The translations under genes and the position numbers were made by a program. A stretch of DNA of 64,000 bases from Nitrospirales bacterium (GTDB taxonomy: Bacteria; Nitrospirota; Nitrospiria; Nitrospirales; UBA8639). Of the stretch, positions 26,586 to 35,638 are shown piece by piece. Below the pieces are notes generated by a model. It was not told the origin of the DNA. It saw only the letters and a program-made list of their open reading frames with translations, and did not search any database. Where the stretch lies: contig JAJDBM010000050.1 in the NCBI GenBank assembly GCA_029261355.1, forward strand, positions 1-64,000. Reading direction: 5' to 3'. Every line of letters begins with the position of its first letter. Within the stretch, counting starts at the first letter, position 1.

Positions 26586-29500
26586 TCAGTCTCTGCGATT
26601 TTTTTGTTCTAGTGTATTGGCTATGGCTAGTTTGGGTCGTCGAGGCTGAACACGTTGTTGGGGCAATGTAAAGAAAAAGGTGGAGCCTTCATCAAGTTTG
26701 GACGTGACCCATATTTCTCCTCCATGAAGTTCGACTATTTTTTTACAAATGGCGAGCCCAATCCCTGTGCCAGCATATTCTTGTTTTGCGTGTAATCGTT
26801 GAAAGATGACAAAAATGCGGTCGGCATATTGTGGGTCAAGTCCAATGCCGTTGTCCCGAATGCCTATTTCCCAGTTGTGTTCCGTTTGTGTGGCGAAGAC
26901 TTCAATTATTGGAGCATGTGAGCCGTGATATTTAAGTCCATTGCCAATAAGATTTTGAAAGAGTTGCTCCATTTGTGATGGGTTGGCCTTTACTGTTGGG
27001 AGGGAGTGTATGTTGACGGTGGCTTGGCTGTCGGTAATCACCGCTTCTAAGTTGCTTTTTGCCTGTTCTGCAATTTGTTGGAGGTCGACGATTTTAACCT
27101 GTAGTTCTCCGCGAGCAACCCGAGAATAGGCAAGTAAGTCTTGGACGAGGGTCTGTAGGCGAATGGCGCCGTTAACAATGCTGGAGAGGTATTTTTCAGA
27201 TTCTTGAGGCAATTGGCCTTTGGCACGTGTTACTAAAAGTTCCGAGAAATTTCGAATTTTGCGAAGAGGTTCTTGCAAGTCATGAGAGGCAACATAGGCA
27301 AACTGTTCAAGTTCTTCATTCGAACGGCGTAAGTCATCGATGTATTGCTTTAAGGTCTCCTCAGTGACTTTCTCTGCGGTCATATCCCAATTCACCCCAG
27401 TCATGCGTATAGCCTGATTGTGCTCGTTCCGTTGCACCATGGCAAAGGCACGAATGTGGTGAACCGAGTGATCTGCCCAGACCACACGAAATTCGGTATC
27501 AAAGGGTTTTCCGCCATCTAGGGCTTCTTGGAGTGCGGCTTGGGCTTTGGCGTTATCCTCAGGATGGATGCCCTGTGTCCAGGCTTCATAGGCACCGGTG
27601 AAGGTCTCTTCCTGAACGCCGTAGAGGGCATACATTTGGGTGTCCCAGGTAAGCTGATTGTGAATGACGTCCCAGTCCCAAATTCCAATTTGAGCTGATT
27701 GGGTAGCGATTTGCAGTCGTTCAGAGAGGGCGAGGATTTTGTCTTGGTGGGCTTTTTGTTCGGTGATGTCTTGGAAGGTGACAACGACGCCTGTTAATCG
27801 ACCGTCTTCATCAGGAATTGGGGTGCTGGTATAGGTTACAGGGAAACTGGTGTTGTTTTTCCGCCAGAACACTTCGTCGCCAATGTGATGGATGGAGCCG
27901 TCCATAAAGGACGCATACATCGGACATTCTTCGCGTGGATAGGGCGAGCCATCAGTTTTGGTGTGGTGGATCGTCGTATGCATCGGAAGCCCGATTAGTT
28001 CTTCCGGCGTAGAGCCTAACATCTTCGCAGCAGCCGGGTTCACGAAAGTGGTGTTACCTTCTAGGTCGATTCCATAAATGCCTTCTCCTGCTGACCTTAA
28101 AAGGAGCTCGTTATTTCGATTCAATTCTTGCATCTGTTTTTCAGATTTTTGGCGTTCTCGGAGATCACGAACAAAGGCACTAAATTGGATGGTTTCATTC
28201 AACTTGACTGGTGTTACGGCTAGTTCAATGGGGAATTCTACCCCATTCCGATTGAGTGCGGTAATCTCCATGCGTTGATTTAATATTGACCCGCTACCAG
28301 ATTCAAAGAAAGTTTTCATACCATGTGCGTGGCTTTCACGATGGTGGATGGGAATAATGGTTGAGGCAACAGATTTCCCAATAATTTCTTCTTGTGACCA
28401 CCCAAAGATGAGTTCAGCTTGAGGGTTCCATCCAGTGATTTTTCCATGACTATCCATGACAATATGGGCATCAAGCGAGTTTTCAACAATTAGGCGATTT
28501 TTAATCTCACTTTGTTGTAAGGCTTCTTGTGCATTTTTTCGCTCAGTAATATCAACAATAGTGGCGAGGACGAATGTCCCCATCTCTGTGGTCATGGAAT
28601 TCAACAGAATCTCTAAAGGAAACTCAGTTCCATTCTTTCGTTGGCCAAATAACTCGCGGCCGAGTCCCATGGAATAGTCTTTTTGTGAAGATAAAAAGTT
28701 GGCGCGTAGTTCAGGGTGTTGAGCACGGAATCGCGTCGGGAGAAGAATTTCTACTACTTGCCCAGTGAGTTCTTCACGTGTATAGCCAAATTGTTTCGAA
28801 ATCACTTCATTTATAAGGACAATGATGCCCTGTTGATCTACCATAAGTATGCCATTAGATACAGCTTCGACAATGGTTCGAAATTGTTGTTCCTTTTGTG
28901 CTAATGCAGCTGTTCGTTCCTCCACTCGAGATTCTAGCGTATGATTTGCCCGTTGTACCTCGAGTTTTCGTTCCCAGGCTCGTTGCTGAACCACGTTGAA
29001 ATGGATGGCTAATTCTCGGAGCTCTTCAATGGTCTGATTTTCAGGAAGAAGTTGAATAGTCTCTTCTTCAAGTAAAGCAGAAGACCGTATTTTGAGTTGT
29101 TCTAAGGGAGTAATGAGAAATTTTCGCCCAAGGGTGATGCCTATCATCACGCAGAGGCTTGTGACGATGAAAGACATGAGCAAAATTGGTTGGAGTAATG
29201 TGGCCATGGCTGAAGAGGTATTTTCAGCTGATGCCGTATATTGAAGCGTGAGCCCCCAAACGTCGGTTTGTTCTATGGAGTGATTGTCCGTAGATTCAAT
29301 GTGACCCCATGTCGTGACAAGTTGATTGTGATCAAAGAGTTGTAAGTGTGCATTGACTAACGAATCATGTAGTCCCTGAAACTGATGGTTTGGGCCGATA
29401 GGAATTTCTCCAACTAATATTCCTTCAGGATTTCCTTTGAATAGAATGGGGACGGCAATTTCCCAAAAATATGTCTGACCTTGAGAATTGAACCCAATAT

Positions 29501-29966
29501 GATGAGTGGTTCTGCCTTGTATCAAATTTTCTAGCCAAGGGGCATCTGTAAAGGCCGTGTGTATGGTTGCGTGTGTGGCATGAATGGGTTGTCCAAGAAA
29601 GTCTACAAGTATTAACTGCGAGTCCTCTCCTAAGACTCGTAATTCTGCCATGAAGTCTGCAACTTGCTCTGGATTTCGTTTGGGTTGCATCACCGCTTGA
29701 ATCATGAGAGGGAACCTTGCATGATCGATGAGCTGTGTTGTGCGGTCATCTAGGTAGGTTTGCAGCAAGGTTTTGAGTGTGGTGAAGTTTGTCTGCACGT
29801 TGGCCTGCTGGGTCTGGTAAATTGCATCTTGTAATTTAAACACCACGACGCTTGAAATGAGAAGAGAGAGAGTGACAAATCCCAGGAGGATGAGGGTTGG
29901 ATAGATTGAGGAGAGTGAGAGAGTTCGACGTGAAGGTTGTTGTGCCTCTGGAGGTGATATTCTCAT
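26586..29966 (-). CDS. multi-PAS sensor histidine kinase with periplasmic sensor region
   Basis: A large, 1126-residue kinase. A membrane helix at ~25-47 and another at ~262-285 bracket a periplasmic sensor region with a Cache-like appearance (LRVLGEDSQLILVDFLGQPI). A linker with HAMP-like character follows, then four PAS domains at about 363-485, 490-610, 620-745 and 755-880 (the last a PAS_3 type, IGIWDWDVIHNQLTWD). The HisKA box is YVASHDLQEPLRKIRNFSEL near 905. The ATPase domain shows IGNGLKYHG, DNGIGLDP and GTGIGLAICKKIVELHGG. No receiver domain is attached, so a separate response regulator, not seen nearby, must be its partner. It lies 43 bases after a receptor-type binding-protein gene. 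Confidence 0.93.
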   Translation of the reverse strand: MRISPPEAQQPSRRTLSLSSIYPTLILLGFVTLSLLISSVVVFKLQDAIYQTQQANVQTNFTTLKTLLQTYLDDRTTQLIDHARFPLMIQAVMQPKRNPEQVADFMAELRVLGEDSQLILVDFLGQPIHATHATIHTAFTDAPWLENLIQGRTTHHIGFNSQGQTYFWEIAVPILFKGNPEGILVGEIPIGPNHQFQGLHDSLVNAHLQLFDHNQLVTTWGHIESTDNHSIEQTDVWGLTLQYTASAENTSSAMATLLQPILLMSFIVTSLCVMIGITLGRKFLITPLEQLKIRSSALLEEETIQLLPENQTIEELRELAIHFNVVQQRAWERKLEVQRANHTLESRVEERTAALAQKEQQFRTIVEAVSNGILMVDQQGIIVLINEVISKQFGYTREELTGQVVEILLPTRFRAQHPELRANFLSSQKDYSMGLGRELFGQRKNGTEFPLEILLNSMTTEMGTFVLATIVDITERKNAQEALQQSEIKNRLIVENSLDAHIVMDSHGKITGWNPQAELIFGWSQEEIIGKSVASTIIPIHHRESHAHGMKTFFESGSGSILNQRMEITALNRNGVEFPIELAVTPVKLNETIQFSAFVRDLRERQKSEKQMQELNRNNELLLRSAGEGIYGIDLEGNTTFVNPAAAKMLGSTPEELIGLPMHTTIHHTKTDGSPYPREECPMYASFMDGSIHHIGDEVFWRKNNTSFPVTYTSTPIPDEDGRLTGVVVTFQDITEQKAHQDKILALSERLQIATQSAQIGIWDWDVIHNQLTWDTQMYALYGVQEETFTGAYEAWTQGIHPEDNAKAQAALQEALDGGKPFDTEFRVVWADHSVHHIRAFAMVQRNEHNQAIRMTGVNWDMTAEKVTEETLKQYIDDLRRSNEELEQFAYVASHDLQEPLRKIRNFSELLVTRAKGQLPQESEKYLSSIVNGAIRLQTLVQDLLAYSRVARGELQVKIVDLQQIAEQAKSNLEAVITDSQATVNIHSLPTVKANPSQMEQLFQNLIGNGLKYHGSHAPIIEVFATQTEHNWEIGIRDNGIGLDPQYADRIFVIFQRLHAKQEYAGTGIGLAICKKIVELHGGEIWVTSKLDEGSTFFFTLPQQRVQPRRPKLAIANTLEQKNRRD

Positions 29967-30009
29967 GTATGTATCAATACAGGTCTAATTCAAGTAATGA
30001 TGTGATGAC

Positions 30010-31266
30010 TTAATCAAAGAGTAATAGGATTTCGCCATCATTGCCGTAATGTCCCATGACAAAATCTTCTGATGAGAGTGCTTCATGGGCGTCAGGGTTT
30101 TTTGGACTAAATATGCCAAAGGGTTTGTGATAGGTTTTAATGAGGCCGGTCACTGGTTCCTTCAGATTTTCGAGAGCTGTTCTGATGTTTTTCCTATTGG
30201 TCGTCATGTCCTGTGTCAGGTCAGTTTGCTTGATGGCTGCAATAAGGAGTTTCGTTAAATCATATCCATGAATAAATCCTGTTGGGGCTTTAATACTTTT
30301 AGGTGTGGTGATGATTGTCGGGAAAAGTTTTTTGGCCCGTTGAAACACCTGCTGTCCCATGGAGTGGATGCTCTGGCCTATAAAAGAAAAGCGTGTTTGG
30401 ATGAATGCCAGATCGAGTTGTGTGCGCATTGCCTGATTAATCACGAGAGGAAAGTCGCCTCCCGTTATACCCCAATGAGAACGAATTGGCAGTCGTTTGT
30501 CTTGGGGGAAGCTCAACAGTGATTTGGTAAAGGTTAGTCCATCAGGTTCCCCTCCAACAAAGAGAATGACATCAGCGTTGGAATGATAAATCTTTGTGAG
30601 AATACGTTTGGCCTGGCTAGCACCTAATGTCCAATTGAACCAGGCTAACCCCGCAAGGTCGGCTCCGGTCCGTTTGTAGGTTTCTATGGCTTTACGCATG
30701 GTGCGTTCATTGGATTTCCCCCATCCTGTATCTTCGAGTAGGAGAAATGGGTGTCGGAACCCATCTACTTCAATGGCATGTTTCACTATGGTATAGCCTG
30801 CCTTGCTGTCGTCAATGGATAAGCGAAAAATCCAGTTTTCCTTGGAGGGATATCGAGTAATGGGCCCTGCTGCTGCCCAAGGGTCTAGGGTTAGGATTCC
30901 TTGAGTATTAATGTATTCACGATTCGCCAGTAATGGAGGAGAGTGAAGTCCGGCAAATACTGCAAGAGCCTGAGGATCTACGAGAAATTGTTTTAGGTGC
31001 TGTAAGCTTCGGGGAGAACTTCCTCGATGATCTTTCTTGATAACCTCAACAGGATGTGTGGCAAGAAGATTATCGATTTCATCGAGTGCGGTACGAATGC
31101 CTTGTTCGATTGATATTGCTGATGTGCTATGGACTGTGAAGTCAGCGTCAATATACAACTTGAGTGGTGATGGTGCTTGCGCTGTAGCGACGTGAGCTCC
31201 TAGGAACCATATGCTGACCCCAAACACCAGTGAACTGCATATGACCGCTCTGCTCCTCATGGACAT
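30010..31266 (-). CDS. type 1 periplasmic ligand-binding protein (LivK-like)
   Basis: A 418-residue substrate-binding protein of the branched-chain amino acid receptor type. ATG 31266 is chosen because CAGGAGAACACA precedes it. The signal peptide runs through VFGVSIWFLGAHVATAQA. Two Rossmann-like lobes show FAGLHSPPLLANREYINTQG near residue 110 and YHSNADVILFVGGEPDGL near 230. No ABC permease or ATPase genes follow; instead the next gene, 43 bases on, is a sensor kinase with a periplasmic domain. The pairing suggests a receptor feeding the kinase. Confidence 0.85.
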   Translation of the reverse strand: MSMRSRAVICSSLVFGVSIWFLGAHVATAQAPSPLKLYIDADFTVHSTSAISIEQGIRTALDEIDNLLATHPVEVIKKDHRGSSPRSLQHLKQFLVDPQALAVFAGLHSPPLLANREYINTQGILTLDPWAAAGPITRYPSKENWIFRLSIDDSKAGYTIVKHAIEVDGFRHPFLLLEDTGWGKSNERTMRKAIETYKRTGADLAGLAWFNWTLGASQAKRILTKIYHSNADVILFVGGEPDGLTFTKSLLSFPQDKRLPIRSHWGITGGDFPLVINQAMRTQLDLAFIQTRFSFIGQSIHSMGQQVFQRAKKLFPTIITTPKSIKAPTGFIHGYDLTKLLIAAIKQTDLTQDMTTNRKNIRTALENLKEPVTGLIKTYHKPFGIFSPKNPDAHEALSSEDFVMGHYGNDGEILLLFD

Positions 31267-31758
31267 TGTGTTCTCCTGCAAATGTGGTATCAGTTTGGGT
31301 GTCGGAAATTTATTGTCAATGTGATGTGGTCATGGTCTGTTACGTCAGGTATGGTTTGGATGGTCTCTTTAAATTACTTATATCCTCCTTCTTGCGTTAA
31401 ATCCAATATATTCTGGTTTCCAAAATTTTGCTAGAAAACTTGACCCAGTTATGAAAGGTGGGAGTATTTCATAACACGTACATGTGAAAAAAAAAGACAA
31501 GGTCCATTACCTTCTGAACAAAAAAAAGACGCCCGAGTCATTCCACTGCTTGGAATACCGAGGACGCCATCAACTTATCACTCTTGACTATCTCAAGTGA
31601 CACGGTAGGCTTTATCTGTGCAGGAGATTATCTTTGGAGAAATACACCGTTACTCTATTAGAGACTGGGAACGTAAGGGTATCTTCAAAAACATCTCGTC
31701 CATGAATCTATCGGCCTCTTCTTTTCATTTCTTAAGTGTTATGTAAGCATTCTTGGAT
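31267..31758. other. intergenic, no gene seen
   Basis: About 490 bases upstream of the binding-protein gene. It includes A-rich tracts near 31490-31530. Short frames such as GRHQLITLDYLK appear on the plus strand but none is convincing. Confidence 0.4.
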
Positions 31759-31890
31759 TCAATTTGTAAGTGCAATGGTTAATGAGGTCGTGGTGTCAAA
31801 GAATACTTCATGTGGTGTGCGATAGCCCAGTGTCGTTGAGTGATTTCGAGTTCCTATCTCATCGATGTAGGATATGATCGTTCTTATAGT
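31759..31890 (-). pseudogene. IS3-type transposase OrfB, C-terminal scrap
   Basis: The minus strand reads SYIDEIGTRNHSTTLGYRTP then HEVFFDTTTSLTIALTN and TGA, matching the C-terminus of IS3 OrfB (YNxxRxHSTLGYxTPxEF). It starts inside the 3' end of the outer-membrane barrel gene, whose stop at 31884 overlaps it, so the element appears to have been deleted down to this end. Confidence 0.7.
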
Positions 31891-32711
31891 TTGACCCGAA
31901 TCCCGCCAGCCACTCCAACGCCATCTAGAGAGGGGTTGCGTTCTTCAAATCCGTTGAAACGACCTTCCACAATCAAGTCAAATGTATCTGTCAGTGTGAA
32001 GCTGAGTTCAGATTCGGCAACCCATTGGTTCGGGGCATTGTTCACAATGTTGTAATCGGCAAATCCAATGAGTTTTATCCGTTCAGTCAGGACGAAGAAA
32101 TGCGTGTTACTGAGTTGCCAGCCTTTTCCATCTGAGCGCCATGGGAGAATTCGCCATTGCAGCCAACTCTTGTCTTGATGAAGAAATGGTACAGAATGTT
32201 GATAGCCTAGTCCGGCTCGGAGAAGACTATTGTCTGGCCCGTTGGCATCATTATATTCCAGTTCAATATCGAATCCTTTCAGACCCAACAACCGGTCTGG
32301 GCTTAGTGGTCGTCGTAGACGGTATTCATGAAAAAACCGTGTCATATCAAATCGATTGGATGACTGTCCCTCCGTCCCATGTAGATCGGTGAATCCAAAA
32401 ACATTCAATCCCCATGGTAGGGCAGTCGAATTGACTAATAGATTCATCGTATTGTAATCACGAGAGTCGAAGTAATAGCTTAGATTAATATGTGTGTTTT
32501 TTTGAATTTCTCCTATACTCGAAGATGGTTCTGTCTGTGTTTCTGCAGGTTGGGCTGAGGCCGTCGTGTTATCAGTTGTGTGAGGTCTTGTCTCCTCTGT
32601 ACTGGTTCGTGGTGCTGCGTTGATGTACGACCATGTTGATGGCGCGATGATACTTACGGCGATGAGGCTCGTTAGTAAACAGCCAATTGGTCGCTGAGTT
32701 GTGGATCGCAT
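31884..32711 (-). CDS. outer-membrane beta-barrel protein, Tsx-like
   Basis: A 275-residue protein with a signal peptide (CLLTSLIAVSIIAPSTWSYI NAAP region), a Thr/Glu/Ser-rich linker to ~70, then amphipathic strands (NTHINLSYYFDSRDYNTMNL; KGFDIELEYNDANGPDNSLL; LSFTLTDTFDLIVEGRFNGF). The alternating pattern and the late strands ending in IRVKL resemble 8-12 strand barrels of the nucleoside-specific Tsx channel group. The C-terminal Leu replaces the usual Phe/Trp. The end is overlapped by IS3 debris, so the original C-terminus may be altered. Confidence 0.75.
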   Translation of the reverse strand: MRSTTQRPIGCLLTSLIAVSIIAPSTWSYINAAPRTSTEETRPHTTDNTTASAQPAETQTEPSSSIGEIQKNTHINLSYYFDSRDYNTMNLLVNSTALPWGLNVFGFTDLHGTEGQSSNRFDMTRFFHEYRLRRPLSPDRLLGLKGFDIELEYNDANGPDNSLLRAGLGYQHSVPFLHQDKSWLQWRILPWRSDGKGWQLSNTHFFVLTERIKLIGFADYNIVNNAPNQWVAESELSFTLTDTFDLIVEGRFNGFEERNPSLDGVGVAGGIRVKL

Positions 32712-32995
32712 CGTCTAGTATTTTTCTTTTTCTAATATCTGGTGATTGAGGGTGGTTGTGGTGAGATAGTTTGACCATGGTGTTGGTTGCTGGTCTTTAA
32801 AATCTCGGTATCCTCATCGGTGGATGAAGGAAGAATCTTTAATGAGGTTAAAGTGTCTTGAGTTTGAGGAATGGAGATGTGAGGCTCCCTCAATTGAGTG
32901 ATAGACGGAGTCTGTTGAGACGTCCTAAATTATCTGATGTGGATTGAAATCCGTGTGTTTATGTATTTTTTGACCATAGTTCAGGAGTATTCATC
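32712..32995. other. divergent intergenic region
   Basis: Holds the promoters of the outer-membrane barrel (minus) and the lipoprotein gene (plus). I see no clear site and no gene. Confidence 0.4.
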
Positions 32996-33526
32996 ATGAA
33001 AATTCAGCCTAGAGACTTAGTCTTATCCAACTATTATTCTCGTGTCATTAGTGTGTTTATAATGGCGGCAATTTTCATTTTTGGTGTCGTTGGTTGTAGT
33101 ACAAAGGTTCTTCGTTTACACGATGAGTCTCAGAATTCTCGTCATGCCGTTGCGACGTTAGAACTTCCCGATTCATCCATGGTCTTGACTGGAATGATAG
33201 ATGCTACCAACAATACTGGTCGATCAATGCCACGCAATGACCTGGCTTCCACACGCATTGTCGAAGTCAGCCCTGGTCAGTATGATGTTTCAATATTTTA
33301 TGAGCACCTTGGGTATTCACGGTGTTGGCCTCAAGACCATGTTGTTCGTTGTACGAAAACTCTTGATCGTGGTTGGTGGTTACCAGGATCCACTTTGATT
33401 CCAGGTCGTGCTCATTGGGAGGCTGAGCCAGGAAAGACATATATCGTACAATTGACTCAAGAATATTGGTCAATTGCTGAACATGGGGAGTGGTCTCCGG
33501 TCATAGTAGAGAAGTCTCTAGAGTGA
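32996..33526 (+). CDS. lipoprotein of unknown function
   Basis: A 176-residue protein with a signal peptide and lipobox VVGC (Cys34). The mature part reads like a small beta-sandwich: HAVATLELPDSSMVLTGMID, RIVEVSPGQYDVSIFYEHLG, then HWEAEPGKTYIVQLTQEYWS. Pattern and length resemble lipoproteins of the carboxypeptidase-regulatory-like or DUF-type envelope group, but no name is certain. Two cysteines flank a WPQDHVVRC segment that could form a disulfide. Confidence 0.8.
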   Translation: MKIQPRDLVLSNYYSRVISVFIMAAIFIFGVVGCSTKVLRLHDESQNSRHAVATLELPDSSMVLTGMIDATNNTGRSMPRNDLASTRIVEVSPGQYDVSIFYEHLGYSRCWPQDHVVRCTKTLDRGWWLPGSTLIPGRAHWEAEPGKTYIVQLTQEYWSIAEHGEWSPVIVEKSLE

Positions 33527-33583
33527 TGAGCTGGTCTGGGTTTTTGTCGTTGCGTGCATTCATGAGACCCTGTGAGATGTAAA

Positions 33584-33649
33584 TTATCCTTTGGGTTGTC
33601 GATGATGTAAGTGTTGTTGCGGCAACGTAAAGAAAAAGCTTGAATTCAA
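33584..33649 (-). pseudogene. histidine-kinase 3'-end scrap
   Basis: The minus strand reads LNSSFFFTLPQQHLHHRQPK then G and TAA, matching the end of the ATPase domain of the kinase at 26586-29966 (GSTFFFTLPQQRVQPRRPK). Only about 21 codons survive. It is followed immediately by repeat copy 2. Confidence 0.7.
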
Positions 33650-33663
33650 GTATGTTCTCACGA

Positions 33664-33746
33664 TATACGGGTCAAGCTATTTACTTCATGATACCTTCGG
33701 GTTCGTATCCTCAAACTGCCTTACTCAGTAGCCAACATTCTTTCGA
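33664..33746. repeat. dispersed repeat, copy 2
   Basis: Resembles the copies at 26108-26175 and 34411-34492 (ATACGGGTCAA, then TTCATGATACC, GGGTTCGTATCCT, ACTGCCTTACTC). It is more diverged and contains a stop in the frame kept open by the others. Confidence 0.65.
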
Positions 33747-34047
33747 GCTAGTGTATATTCCAGGAAATTTCTAGATTACCGGAATAGGGCGTGGATCAAA
33801 GGAAGGCTCTGGACCTCGCCAAGCGGATTAAAATCTCACGTTATTACTTAACGAAGATTTTTTGAACCAATATGGAACACTTCTCCAAAGGTAACCGTTC
33901 CCTTTGGAGGTCATCATGTTATTTGAAAAATACAAAGTCCTGTGGATTCTGAATAAGAAGATTTTATGGGCAAGTCAAAGATATAACCGAATAGCCTATT
34001 TGTTACATGGAGACTGAGGAAACTGTGTTTAAAGAGGATGGAAACAT

Positions 34048-34398
34048 ATGAGCCTGCATGACGTATCGAAAGCAGCCATTCATGATCTAGTTGCCCCCAT
34101 GTTCCAAAGTATTATTCGAAGTAGCAATAACAACAATTACTACACGTTTAGTCATGACTTTAGTGATGAGTTAAAGTCACGTCTGACTCAAGAGAATTTT
34201 GAGAACTAACGAGCTACTAAGCCGCAGCTAACTGGCATCTCAGAAGAGATGGAGTTTATTGATTGTATTCGAAGAGATTCTGGCATTACTGCTGTGTATC
34301 GTTTAACAAACACGACATTGCTCGGTGAGTGTTTGGGGGTAATTACCGTAGAAGATATGGCCAACACGATACATGTCACGGCGGTCCTTATTCATTAG
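34048..34398 (+). pseudogene. hypothetical gene with an in-frame TAA
   Basis: From ATG 34048 the frame reads MSLHDVSKAAIHDLVAPMFQ, SIIRSSNNNNYYTFSHDFSD, ELKSRLTQENFEN, then TAA (34207-34209), then continues in the same frame as ATKPQLTGISEEMEFIDCIR, RDSGITAVYRLTNTTLLGEC and LGVITVEDMANTIHVTAVLIH before TAG at 34398. Continuity of frame and composition implies a former 116-residue protein (possibly a periplasmic or cytoplasmic NTF2-like fold) split by a nonsense mutation. No family recognised. Confidence 0.55.
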
Positions 34399-34410
34399 AG
34401 TAAGCAACAG

Positions 34411-34492
34411 GTATACGGGGCAAAACACTTATTTCATGATACTTTCTGGTTCGTATGCTGCTACTGCCGTTTTCACCGGTCAGCATTCGTTG
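34411..34492. repeat. dispersed repeat, copy 3
   Basis: Best preserved member with ATACGGGGCAA, TTTCATGATACTTTCTGGTT, CGTATGCTGCTACTGCCGTT and CACCGGTCAGCATTCG. It starts 12 bases past the stop of the broken gene. No terminal repeats of its own are visible. Confidence 0.7.
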
Positions 34493-34626
34493 AGCTTTCT
34501 CCAGAAGCCGATCGCGATTGAGAAGAAGTCTTAGATTTACTGAACGTGAATTTTGATAGGTCAAGCGGTTACATAGATTTTTCGTTTTGTCGTTAAGAAT
34601 GTGTGGAGTGCGGAGCTAACGCAAAA

Positions 34627-34660
34627 CCAGGAGCCGCATGACACGGCCCCTGGCTTGGGT
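34627..34660 (-). terminator. Rho-independent terminator of hsp20
   Basis: On the minus strand, CCAGGGGCCG and CGGCTCCTGG form a stem with one mismatch and a 7-base loop at 34627-34653, followed by TTTTG, just past the Hsp20 stop at 34666. Confidence 0.75.
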
Positions 34661-34665
34661 GAGAG

Positions 34666-35085
34666 TTATCGGACGGCAATCTGACGAGGCTTAGCATCTT
34701 CTCTCTTGGGGAACCCAATGGTGAGAACCCCATCGCTAAATGATGCGTCAGCCTTATCCCATTGAAGGTTTGTTGGGAGGCGAAACGCTCTCTTGAAAGA
34801 GGCGGTTTCGATTTCTCGTACATGATACGTCCGTTCGATTTTTTCGTCCTTGTTTTTGACGTCTTCTCTTTTGCCTTCGATGGTTAACACGCCTTTATCC
34901 ACTTCTACCTTCACTTGCTCAGACTTCCATCCTGGCAATGCCAGCTCGATTCCAAAGGTGTCGACATTTTCCCAGGCATTGCTGGCAGGGGCCCAGTTAG
35001 GAACCTCTCGATCAAAGGCACGAACAGCGTCATTAAATAAACGATCAATTTGAGTATTGAGTGGAGCATATGTTGTGAGTGTCAT
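34666..35085 (-). CDS. Hsp20/alpha-crystallin small heat-shock protein
   Basis: A 139-residue small heat-shock protein, normal for the family. ATG 35085 is chosen because GGAGGGTGCC precedes it (the longer frame to 35199 starts without one). The alpha-crystallin domain (residues ~35-125) shows VDTFGIELALPGWKSEQVKV, VDKGVLTIEGKRED, RTYHVREIETASFKRAFRLP and the A-x-x-x-GVL block SFSDGVLTIGFPK. An ATP-independent holdase against aggregation. The expected heat-shock control site was not located upstream. It ends at a good terminator. Confidence 0.95.
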   Translation of the reverse strand: MTLTTYAPLNTQIDRLFNDAVRAFDREVPNWAPASNAWENVDTFGIELALPGWKSEQVKVEVDKGVLTIEGKREDVKNKDEKIERTYHVREIETASFKRAFRLPTNLQWDKADASFSDGVLTIGFPKREDAKPRQIAVR

Positions 35086-35485
35086 GGCACCCTCCTTTGT
35101 GTTTGTATGAATAGTTTTGCTGCACTGTTTTGTCTTGCCGGCTTGTTCAACAGATAAGTTGCTTTCTCGAAAAGTCAAGAGAAAAAATATACAGGACACA
35201 TGTGTGCTTTTCTATTTGCAATCTATTTGCAAAGTTGATGATGACAATATGTATGTGCGAGCAAGGAAATGAAACAATGTAAATACGGGGTTTTTATTTC
35301 GTAAAGAAATGAAAAGCTACGAGATAAAAAAATAGATGAAAGAACATATATGAGTGGAGGTGTTGGTCAGTTGATTTGTGAGTACAATAGAAATGAAGGA
35401 GGCAATACTTGGACAGGCAGGTCACGATGCTCACAAAAAGTAAGGCGAGTGATCCCTGTAGAAGGGGTCAGGAGTGCAAGATTTC
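35086..35485. other. intergenic region upstream of hsp20
   Basis: Very AT-rich near 35200-35340; likely contains the hsp20 promoter. A plus-strand frame at 35350-35598 has no ribosome binding site and runs antisense to the small ORF below, so I do not call it. Confidence 0.4.
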
Positions 35486-35638
35486 TTACACTGATGTTGT
35501 GGAGGCTGCCGTCCCTGATGATTCTGGGTGCGGGTCGGGTTGTATCTCACCGACGGTCACTGCAGCGGCTTGCTTTTGAGATTGAGGGTCAGGCATAGCT
35601 GATGGCTCGGTGATGAGTGCTGGATATCCTGTATCCAT
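35486..35638 (-). CDS. small Pro/Thr/Ser-rich protein (50 aa)
   Basis: A 50-codon frame from ATG 35638 with ACAGGAGGTCCTC upstream. The product reads MDTGYPALITEPSAMPDPQS, QKQAAAVTVGEIQPDPHPES, then SGTAASTTSV and TAA; disordered and without a membrane helix. The ribosome binding site argues it is real. No family recognised. Confidence 0.5.
   Translation of the reverse strand: MDTGYPALITEPSAMPDPQSQKQAAAVTVGEIQPDPHPESSGTAASTTSV

Larger units (their letters stand above)
33527..34665. other. relic-bearing intergenic region
   Basis: Contains the kinase 3'-end scrap (33584-33649), two repeat copies and a broken gene at 34048-34398, plus an unsupported short frame near 33916 (MLFEKYKVLWILNKK). 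Nothing else convincing. Confidence 0.6.

Noticed and set aside
34593-34823. A minus-strand frame overlapping the end of hsp20
   Set aside because: A frame shadow of the Hsp20 gene and its terminator.
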